Shown piece after piece: positions 23,072 through 30,463 of a DNA stretch of 64,000 bases. The stretch spans positions 372,001-436,000 of the forward strand of contig BSBK01000876.1 of NCBI GenBank assembly GCA_027943335.1, in the 5' to 3' direction. Position 1 is the stretch's first letter. Each line of letters opens with the position of its first letter. A program made the position numbers and the translations under genes. Under the pieces are notes generated by a model. It saw nothing but the letters and a program-made list of their open reading frames with translations, was not told the origin of the DNA and did not search any database. This DNA comes from Chamaecyparis obtusa. Its lineage: Eukaryota > Streptophyta > Pinopsida > Cupressales > Cupressaceae.

Positions 23072-23084
23072 TGGCGCCGTTGCC
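23072..23084 (+). other. PBS of Element B (tRNA-Asp)
   Basis: TGGCGCCGTTGCC exactly complements the 3' end of plant tRNA-Asp, two bases after the LTR. Confidence 0.9.
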
Positions 23085-23113
23085 TAGACATACCCGGATG
23101 GCGAGTAGGCATA

Positions 23114-23479
23114 ATGGGCTTACCCGTTAGTGCGATAAACCCAGAAGCCGAGGAAGCCCGTACCGAGTTGTACGACGGAGAGGATAATCTGGCACGTGAC
23201 TTCCGAATTTTGTTTCAAGTAGCTCTTGAAACTCACGTCCGAAGGGAGGCAACGAACGGAGACGTCCCTGCAGGTGTAGTGTGGGACACGATTGGGGCGA
23301 ACCCTGCAGCGAATCGGTTGTTGAACCAACTTCCACGGTTGTTGGCACAAGCAGCACTCGCACGATGTATTCGGCAAGAGGAAATTGACCGTGAGGACCG
23401 CCGCCAGGAGATCCTCCGTGCATTCCACGCCCGAGAGCATCTTCGTCGCCGTCGGGAGGAAGGAAATGACAAACAGTAA
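23114..23479 (+). CDS. Element B leader ORF (121 codons)
   Basis: An intact ORF begins 30 bases after the PBS. Its length and start context match the leader ORF of Element A (8317-8682). The predicted protein has an acidic N-terminal half, an L-L-x-x-L-P-R-L-L-A segment near residues 75-83 and a strongly basic, helical C-terminus with R-E-D-R-R-Q-E-I-L. No signal peptide, membrane segment or known domain is visible. It is in a different frame from gag and separated from it by about 130 noncoding bases, so it is not simply the start of gag. The role is unknown; RNA binding through the basic tail or control of gag translation are possibilities. Confidence 0.75.
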   Translation: MGLPVSAINPEAEEARTELYDGEDNLARDFRILFQVALETHVRREATNGDVPAGVVWDTIGANPAANRLLNQLPRLLAQAALARCIRQEEIDREDRRQEILRAFHAREHLRRRREEGNDKQ

Positions 23480-23612
23480 AGTTGTTGAAGTTTGAAACAA
23501 AAGGGAACGGAACACAAAAATTCCATTGTAGTTCAATTGAGAATGTTGTAAAGCAACATGAATTAATAAAAAATAAGTGTTCTTTTTGATTGAGCAATGT
23601 GTATAGTTTGTC

Positions 23613-25568
23613 TTGATGCCCAATAATTTAAATAAAGATCGAAATAAAAAAGTGATAGATGACGAAGGGGAAGCCGCACAGAAGGCTTTGATATCCGCGC
23701 AGCAACGTGAACGTCGGTGTAGGCTCAGGCAACTTGCCAAAGACCAGCTTGCCAGAGGGTTGCCCGAAGGGGACCTCGGAAGTGGTACGGAGGGTGCAGA
23801 AGCCGAAGAAGAGTTCACTTCTCCGGAACGGAGAGTGCGGAGTCGGGAAGAGTTACTTGAGGAGACACGGGCGAGAAGAGCCTTTCTCCAAGAGGAGAGA
23901 GTACGGTTTGAGGTGGGTCTTCGTACACCAAGCGCGGAGAATCAAACCGGCGGAGAGGGTGATACTGCAGAGGGTGGCACGAGCACACCAGCAAACCCTC
24001 CGTTGGAACCGAGAACCCCACACGGTACGGTGCCAGGAGAAGGGCAAGTACCACCAGCCCAACAACTACCGCAAAGACAAGTACCACAAGTCCAGACTAC
24101 CCACAGCACTCAGGGAGGTGTGGGCACGAGTGGTATCAGTGCACCGCCTCCACCGCGGCCAACCATGGCGGTGAATAAGCAAAAGTTACCGAAATTTACG
24201 GGGCAATCGAAGGAGGATCCAGTTCGGCACTGTCGAACGTGTGAAACGATATGGACTGCACACGGGGTAATTGACGAGAACGAATGGATCCGTCAGTTCC
24301 CTGCAACACTGCGGGAGGGTGCCATTGATTGGTACTCGGACGTTGACAAGACAAGGCTCACGACATGGGACGATGTCAAAAAGGCCTTCCAGACGGAGTT
24401 CCAATTGTTACGGGATGATAATGAAATATTGGCGGAGATCTACAACACGAAGCAAGCCAAGAATGAGTCTGTCCGTGCGTACGGCCGACGACTCAAAGAA
24501 CTCATTGGAAAAATGGAGTCGGCCCCAGCGGATGAATTGAAAAAGAGATGGTTCGTGGAGGGACTCAAAACATCCCTCCGAAAGAAAATGAAGATAGTGC
24601 TGCCTACTTCGTATAGTAATGCATATAACCGAGCAATGGATCTTGAGAGCGAATGTAAGACCTCGAAGAAGACAAGGTCATCTTCTGATGATGATTCAGA
24701 GACGGAAAGTAGTGAGGACGGGTCGAGCAAAAAAGTGCTTGCATTGCAAAAAGACCTTGAGAGGATGATGCGAGAACTTAAAGCCGCCAAAGGAAGTACT
24801 AGCAAAGCCGAAGAAGATACAGTGTGGTGTACGGACTGCAAGGAGGCAGGCCACACAAAAGGGTCTTGTCCGAAAAAAGCCTTTTGCGATATCTGCCAGA
24901 TCGCAGGACATTCCCTCAAAGAATGTCCCTATAACTTGAGGGCGAGAAATCAACAAGTACTCTATGCGCAGGAGCAACCCTCCACGTCTGGTACGGGTGG
25001 ACAACAGAATGCTGCATCATCTGGCGGATATAAAAATAACCGCCGGGGAGGCCGAGGCAACAATGAGAATAAGCCCCGGATCCAATATGATGCTAAGGGA
25101 AGACCCATGATACAATGTCGGAGTTGTACTCAGTGGGGTCACTATGCTCGTGATTGTCAGACGGAGCCCGCGACTCCGCAGAAGTTGTGTCGGTGGTGCG
25201 GACCGGGCGACCATGAGGACGCTAATTGTCCGAAGCCCGGCTGTAACATCCTGGAGTTGGAATGTAGAGGTACTGAGAAGTTCCTGACAGTCACCCGTGC
25301 CCAAGCCAAAAAGGCCACGTACCCACACCCTCCGACGGAGAAACAAAGGGTACTGCAAGCGAGGGCCGAGATCGAAAAAGAGATACAGGACCGGAAGGAA
25401 CCTGCCGACGCCGGCACTTCTCACCGAGAATTGGCGGAGCAAAGTATACTACGGCAGATATTGCAAATGGAAATACCCGTGAAGGTCAAGGACCTGTTGG
25501 AGACCATGCCACACCTAAAAACAGCTCTATTCCTAGGGCCTAACACGCCACCTACGACTGTGGAATGA
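23613..25568 (+). CDS. gag: Element B Gag with four CCHC zinc knuckles
   Basis: This 651-codon ORF encodes the structural protein of the retrotransposon particle. The N-terminal ~185 residues are charged and Pro/Gln-rich. A capsid-like Retrotrans_gag domain runs about 188-340 (K-L-P-K-F-T-G start, A-I-D-W-Y, V-R-A-Y-x-R-R-L-K-E-L-I). An acidic Ser-rich linker with helical sequence follows. Four knuckles of form C-x2-C-x4-H-x4-C begin at residues 406, 425, 502 and 526; one or two is usual for plant gypsy Gag. The ORF ends at TGA (25566-25568), and pol continues in the same frame. The start is the first Met of the frame; a slightly later Met is possible. Confidence 0.9.
   Translation: MMPNNLNKDRNKKVIDDEGEAAQKALISAQQRERRCRLRQLAKDQLARGLPEGDLGSGTEGAEAEEEFTSPERRVRSREELLEETRARRAFLQEERVRFEVGLRTPSAENQTGGEGDTAEGGTSTPANPPLEPRTPHGTVPGEGQVPPAQQLPQRQVPQVQTTHSTQGGVGTSGISAPPPPRPTMAVNKQKLPKFTGQSKEDPVRHCRTCETIWTAHGVIDENEWIRQFPATLREGAIDWYSDVDKTRLTTWDDVKKAFQTEFQLLRDDNEILAEIYNTKQAKNESVRAYGRRLKELIGKMESAPADELKKRWFVEGLKTSLRKKMKIVLPTSYSNAYNRAMDLESECKTSKKTRSSSDDDSETESSEDGSSKKVLALQKDLERMMRELKAAKGSTSKAEEDTVWCTDCKEAGHTKGSCPKKAFCDICQIAGHSLKECPYNLRARNQQVLYAQEQPSTSGTGGQQNAASSGGYKNNRRGGRGNNENKPRIQYDAKGRPMIQCRSCTQWGHYARDCQTEPATPQKLCRWCGPGDHEDANCPKPGCNILELECRGTEKFLTVTRAQAKKATYPHPPTEKQRVLQARAEIEKEIQDRKEPADAGTSHRELAEQSILRQILQMEIPVKVKDLLETMPHLKTALFLGPNTPPTTVE
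25566..25568 (+). other. In-frame TGA between gag and pol
   Basis: The frame is open on both sides (codons ...GTG GAA TGA ACG GAG...). Readthrough would give a Gag-Pol fusion, as in some retroviruses. The aligned codon in Element C is CGG (Arg), and A is open across this region, so a CGA-to-TGA change at a CpG is an alternative. Confidence 0.8.
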
Positions 25569-25601
25569 ACGGAGATCCCAGGCGGCTGTGCAGCCGACCC
25601 G

Positions 25602-28600
25602 ATGACGTTATCAATAAACCATGGACGGAACCCGGCAGTAGTAGAAATGGGTATCCTGGGTAAAATCCTCACGAACACCATCGTTGACGGAGGGTCGGGC
25701 GTTAATGTCCTTCCGGAGGAAACTTGGAAGAGTTTGGGGAAACCGACGCTGTGGCCACCAACCTTCAATCTGTTAGGGGCCGACCAGCACGGTATTAAAC
25801 CACTCGGTATGCTGATGGCACAGCAGGTGACTATCGGAACCCAGCCTTTCACCTTAGACTTCGTCGTAATCCCTCTCAAGCAAAAGGGGTATGATGCTAT
25901 ATTGGGTAGAGGGTGGTTGGTGACAGCCCGAGCCAATCACAACTGGAAGAAGAACACCCTCGCATTCCAGAAAGGGGGGAGGAAATTTGTGGTAGACCTC
26001 GCCACACAAATGGTTGGAGAGGAAATGGCGTCCGACTCAGACTCCGATGGTGGCGGGATGGACGGAGAGGAAGAAACTATGGAACCGAACGATGAAGGGG
26101 TACTTGAGATAGAAGGAGATACGGATTCACTAGATGGTCTCTTTCACTGGCAAATGCGTGACTACGAGGTATTTCAGCCATCGTGCAATATACTGGAGAT
26201 CGGGAATGAGTTCCCTACGGAAGAAAACACGAACGAGTTCCCTCCGGAGTACACAGAATATACAGAGGGGGAAGCCCAGATGAGAGTAAGTCCGGCCCAC
26301 ATGTTCTCGGAGGGAGAACCTATCCAATACAAAGAGGCAAAACTGGAAACAATAAATCTCGGGGACGAGCAGAATCCCAAGACTACCCTGGTGGGAGATG
26401 ACTGGGATCCCGTGTTAAAAACGGCAGCCTTCAAAATATTCACAGAGTATAAGGACGTGTTTGCCTGGAATTATAAAGACCTGAAGGGCGTACCTCCGGA
26501 GCTCTGCGTGCACCGCATCCCTTTGGTTCCTGGAGCCCAACCTGTGCGAAAGAGGCCGTACAGGATGAACAAAAACTATGCTGCAAGGGTGGAGACCGAG
26601 ATTGCGCGGATGCTGGACGCGGGGATAATTTTCCGAGTAGACACAAGTGAGTGGGTGTCACCAATCATGATATCTCAGAAGAAAGAGGCTAACCAAATCC
26701 GCATTTGCGTAGACTTTAGGTGTCTCAATGCGGTGACCATTAAGGATCCCTTCCCGATACCCTTCACAGACAGCATACTCGAGGAGGTGGCAGGCCATGA
26801 GATCTATTCCTTCATGGACGGGTTTTCAGGATATAACCAGATATACATTGCAGAGGAGGACAAGCTAAAAACCACCTTTGTAGTGGAAGATGGTGTGTAC
26901 GCCTACAACCGGATGCCCTTCGGCCTGTGTAATGCACCTGCAACTTTTCAGAGAATCATCTTGCACATCTTTGACAAGATGTCGAGAGGGAATTTTAAAG
27001 CATTTCTGGATAACTGGTCCATTTTCAGTAGCCAAGACAAACACGTTGTAGCACTCGGAGAGTGCATGGAGCGGTGCCGGAAGGCACGTCTGGCACTCAA
27101 CCCGAAGAAGTGTCGTTTCATGGTACCGCAGGGGAAGCTGCTCGGACACATCGTTTGTAAGGAAGGGTTGAAGACGGACCCCGACAAGGTCCGGGTGATA
27201 ATTGAAATGGAGGCTCCCAGTGACGTAACCGGTGTCAAGTCATTCTTGGGCCATATCGGGTACTACCGACGGTTCATAAAGAATTTTTTCCGGATTTCAT
27301 ACCCGATGGATAAACTTATGAAGAAAGGGGAGCCGTTCCTCTGGGCGAAGGAGCAAGGGGAGGCATTCGAGGACTTAAAAATGAGACTGTTGGCAGCCCC
27401 CATCTTGGCATTTCCGAACTGGGACAGAGAGTTACATGTTCATGTGGATGTGTCAAACTACGCCATCGGGGCCACCCTGGCACAAGAAGGCGAACATGGG
27501 CTGGATCACCCAATCTATTTTGCAAGTCGGTTACTCTCGAGGGCGGAGAAGAACTACAGCACTACAGAGCGAGAGGCTCTCGGAATGGTCTACTCGGTTC
27601 AGAAGTTTCGGCACTACCTATTGGCGACGCCGTTTACTTTCTTCGTGGACCACCAGGCTTTGATGTACTTGGTTAACAAGCCCATCATTCAGGGAAGGGT
27701 GAGCAGGTGGTTGCTGCTCCTTCAAGAATTCACCTTCAGAATTGTTGTACGGCCAGGACGCAGTCATGTGATTGCGGACCAATTGTCTCGAATTAAGTCT
27801 GGCGAGCCTCCAGTAGGAATAAACGATGACTTTCCAGATACTCACCTGTTTCACATCGCCGTACTACCGAAGTGGTACACAAGTATCGGTGAGTACCTGT
27901 CCACGGCCCGATTTCCAGAAGGAATGCTCCCCGGAGAGCGTAGAAAATTGGTTCTGAGGAGCAGAACCTTCCAGCTTATCAACGGACTGCTGTACAAAAT
28001 GGGTCCAGATCAAATATTGAGGCGTTGCGTAATGGAGGAAGAGGTTCCGAGAGTGTTGAAAGAAGCTCATGAGGGACCTGCCGGAGGGCATATGGGCCCC
28101 GACACCACCGCCAGAAAAGTCTTGTTGGCAGGCTTATGGTGGCCGACGGTGTACAATGATGCCAGGGAGTGGGTCGTAGGCTGTGACACATGCCAGCGGG
28201 CAGGGAGACCTCTCAAACGAGACTACATGCCACTTAACCCTTCTCATGCACAGGAATTGTTTGAACGGTGGGGACTGGATTTTGTGGGGCCTTTGAAGCC
28301 CAGCCGCGCTCGACGCTGCCGATACATTGTGGTGGCGACGGAATATTTGACCAAGTGGGTGGAAGCTCGAGCACTGACGGATAACTCTGCTCTAAGCACG
28401 GCTAAGTTTATTTATGAGCAGATAATAACGAGATATGGCATCCCGCTTCAGTTGACGAGTGATAGGGGTGGCCATTTCGTCAACCACCTGATCAAACTCC
28501 TGACGACAGAGTTCAAAATTTTTCACACGTTCTCGAGCCCGTACTACCCCCGGGCAAATGGTCAGGCAGAGGCCACCAACAAGATCCTGGTCGGCGTAAT

Positions 28601-29153
28601 CTACAAATCTTGCGGTGTCGAGGGCGAGGATTGGGAAGAGAGGCTACCCTCGGTACTATGGGCCTATCGGACGTCTTACAAGGTGACCACCGGACAGACG
28701 CCCTTTCAACTCATGTATGGACAGGAGGCCGTGGTACCGGTGGAATTCATGGTTCCAAGTCTGAGGATTGCCATCGAGAATAAATTGGGGGATATGGAGA
28801 GTCTGAGGGAACGACTCTATCTCTTAAACAAGTTGGATGAAAAACGGGCTTTGGCACAATGGGCCACTGAAGCGACGCAGCAAAGGAGGAAGGTCTGGCA
28901 CGATAAGCATCTCCGACGAATGCAGTTTACCCCAGGCCAATTGGTTTTAAAATACAACGGGCGAAATGAAATCAAGCCTGGAAAATTCAAAGTAAAATGG
29001 ATTGGGCCATACAAAGTACGAGAGGTGGCTGCCAATGGGTCTGTGAAGCTGTGGACCCTCGACGGACGGGAAATTCCGGACGCGGTGAACGGGTCGAAAC
29101 TGAAAGTCTATCATGAACGACCGACGGCCACACCGCGAGCGTCGGGTACTTAG
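25602..29153 (+). CDS. pol: Element B Pol: protease, reverse transcriptase, RNase H, integrase
   Basis: A 1183-codon ORF in frame with gag; 25602 is the first Met after the TGA. Protease carries D29-G-G-S. RT covers about 300-530 with the first catalytic Asp at D406 (M-D-G-F-S); the F-x-D-D-type signature reads F-L-D470-N471, so the second Asp is Asn. RNase H (about 605-730) keeps D616 and T-E-R-E-A. Integrase has the H-H-C-C finger (about 810-865) and a D893, D954, E990 triad with classic D-35-E spacing. The C-terminal tail has the G-P-Y-K-V...V-N-G-S-K-L-K-V-Y form without chromodomain. The protein copies element RNA and inserts the cDNA in the nucleus. Apart from N471 all catalytic residues checked are present. 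Confidence 0.93.
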   Translation: MTLSINHGRNPAVVEMGILGKILTNTIVDGGSGVNVLPEETWKSLGKPTLWPPTFNLLGADQHGIKPLGMLMAQQVTIGTQPFTLDFVVIPLKQKGYDAILGRGWLVTARANHNWKKNTLAFQKGGRKFVVDLATQMVGEEMASDSDSDGGGMDGEEETMEPNDEGVLEIEGDTDSLDGLFHWQMRDYEVFQPSCNILEIGNEFPTEENTNEFPPEYTEYTEGEAQMRVSPAHMFSEGEPIQYKEAKLETINLGDEQNPKTTLVGDDWDPVLKTAAFKIFTEYKDVFAWNYKDLKGVPPELCVHRIPLVPGAQPVRKRPYRMNKNYAARVETEIARMLDAGIIFRVDTSEWVSPIMISQKKEANQIRICVDFRCLNAVTIKDPFPIPFTDSILEEVAGHEIYSFMDGFSGYNQIYIAEEDKLKTTFVVEDGVYAYNRMPFGLCNAPATFQRIILHIFDKMSRGNFKAFLDNWSIFSSQDKHVVALGECMERCRKARLALNPKKCRFMVPQGKLLGHIVCKEGLKTDPDKVRVIIEMEAPSDVTGVKSFLGHIGYYRRFIKNFFRISYPMDKLMKKGEPFLWAKEQGEAFEDLKMRLLAAPILAFPNWDRELHVHVDVSNYAIGATLAQEGEHGLDHPIYFASRLLSRAEKNYSTTEREALGMVYSVQKFRHYLLATPFTFFVDHQALMYLVNKPIIQGRVSRWLLLLQEFTFRIVVRPGRSHVIADQLSRIKSGEPPVGINDDFPDTHLFHIAVLPKWYTSIGEYLSTARFPEGMLPGERRKLVLRSRTFQLINGLLYKMGPDQILRRCVMEEEVPRVLKEAHEGPAGGHMGPDTTARKVLLAGLWWPTVYNDAREWVVGCDTCQRAGRPLKRDYMPLNPSHAQELFERWGLDFVGPLKPSRARRCRYIVVATEYLTKWVEARALTDNSALSTAKFIYEQIITRYGIPLQLTSDRGGHFVNHLIKLLTTEFKIFHTFSSPYYPRANGQAEATNKILVGVIYKSCGVEGEDWEERLPSVLWAYRTSYKVTTGQTPFQLMYGQEAVVPVEFMVPSLRIAIENKLGDMESLRERLYLLNKLDEKRALAQWATEATQQRRKVWHDKHLRRMQFTPGQLVLKYNGRNEIKPGKFKVKWIGPYKVREVAANGSVKLWTLDGREIPDAVNGSKLKVYHERPTATPRASGT

Positions 29154-29169
29154 AAAATTCAGAAAAATT

Positions 29170-29171
29170 AT

Positions 29172-29203
<32 letters not shown>

Positions 29204-29395
29204 TGAAAAAAAAAAAAAAATTGAAAAATTGAAAATTGGAAAAAAAAAAAAAAAAAAAAATTGAAAAAAAAAAAAAAAAATTGAAAAATTGAAAATTGAA
29301 AAAAAAATTGAAAAGTTGAAAAAATTGAAAAAAAAATATATATAAAAAATAAAATTTTTTTTTAAAAAAAAAAAGAAAAAAAAAAAAGTGCAGAG
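29170..29395 (+). repeat. A-rich tract directly after pol
   Basis: Long A runs broken by TTGAAAAATTGAAAATTG words. The minus strand is an artificial Phe-rich reading. An equivalent lies after pol in A, C and, less purely, F. Confidence 0.9.
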
Positions 29396-29403
29396 TAACA
29401 TGT

Positions 29404-29938
29404 CCGTACGGTACCGTACGACATGCATCTTAATGTTTTAACACCGTACGGCAGGTATATTAGCACCGTACGACATTATTGCAGCATTATTAAAACCCGT
29501 ACGGCGCCAGGCATAGAGGAAATTGCTATCGAACTTGGCTGTACGACCAACTGGCGTGTGCGGATAAGGACTTGTTGTACGGCACCGTACACTTTGGAGG
29601 AGTAGACCGTGCATCACCGTACGGTTTTGAGTGCCGTACATTGCCGTATGGAAAGGGTATAATTTCGTAATATCAAATCTGAAGACCGTACGGAGCCGTA
29701 CGGATGTAGCCTGCCGCATTGCATGGACCGTACGTGCAAGGAAGAAAAACAAAACGTGAAGGCATTCAGGATCGTACAGCATGAGGAAGTGAGTACGTCA
29801 AATAACAGTTAAGTTGCATATATGTCGTAAGGGTCCGTACGGCCCTATAGTATATAAGAGATCAATTTTTTTTTGGCAAAGACGTCTGTACACATTGTCT
29901 TTCATTGCGTCTAAGGAAGACTTGGGATTGCCGTACAT
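29404..29938 (+). promoter_or_regulatory. CCGTACGG palindrome cluster of Element B
   Basis: Within about 535 bp there are seven exact CCGTACGG octamers (29404, 29444, 29497, 29617, 29686, 29696, 29835) plus about ten near forms (CCGTACGA, CCGTACAC, CCGTACAT, CCGTACGT, TTGTACGG, TCGTACAG). Spacing is irregular, so it is not a tandem satellite. Position between pol and the 3' ORF, presence in A and C, and a TATA-like box at 29851 suggest an enhancer/promoter for the 3' ORF. GTAC is the core site of SBP-box (SPL) factors; which protein binds here is unknown. Confidence 0.75.
29851..29858 (+). promoter_or_regulatory. TATA-like box after the palindrome cluster
   Basis: TATATAAG lies 8 bases after an exact CCGTACGG (29835-29842) and about 600 bases before the 3' ORF start. 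This is a plausible internal promoter; chance is not excluded in A/T-rich DNA. Confidence 0.4.
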
Positions 29939-30184
29939 AGCATTGGGGCGTGTGAAGGGAAAGCATGAAAGAGGAAATTCATATGGTATACTAAAAAAAA
30001 AAAAAAAAAACAAAAAAACGACGACAAAACAAAGCAGCTCATATTGAAGAACAAATGGTACCGAAGGGAAGGGCATGAGCAGGAAGTAAGGGAAACATAA
30101 GCGGTTTGCAGAAAAGAGCATGGGAGCATACGAAAATCATAAAATTAGTGTGTTTCATAGACTTTGAAGGTGCTAAATTGGTCT

Positions 30185-30300
30185 TGGCGGCGGGGGCGCT
30201 GCCCCTCGACCCCGCCCTGTACTGCCTGGGGCTCTGCCCCAGGACCCCGCGGGGGCGCTGCCCCTCGACCCCGCTGGGGGCGTTGCCCCCTAGACCCCCA
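30185..30300 (+). repeat. GC-rich repeat with hairpin, shared with Element C
   Basis: Imperfect units of GGGGCGCTGCCCCTCGACCCCG type. An exact 8-bp stem with a 3-base loop lies at 30225-30243. The same kind of sequence occurs on the opposite strand at 34859-34975 in C, next to the shared word GGTCTTGGCGGCGGGGGCG. Confidence 0.85.
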
Positions 30301-30463
30301 GTCGGTTTAGTTATCAACCCTTGGAGAGTGTGACCAGTTGATGAGACCTGTAGCTGCTACATATTTGCATATTGGAAAAAGTACATTGGCTGAAGGAAGT
30401 TGATTTGTACGACAGAAGTATTTCAAAAATCAGTTACGAACCGTTATTACACAGTACAGAAGG

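Noticed and set aside
23120..23818. Minus-strand ORF of 232 codons in Element B
   Set aside because: Antisense to the leader ORF and gag start; composition is a mirror of the real genes, and A has no matching frame.
29174..29428. Phe-rich minus-strand reading
   Set aside because: Shadow of the A-rich tract after pol; low complexity with no protein character.
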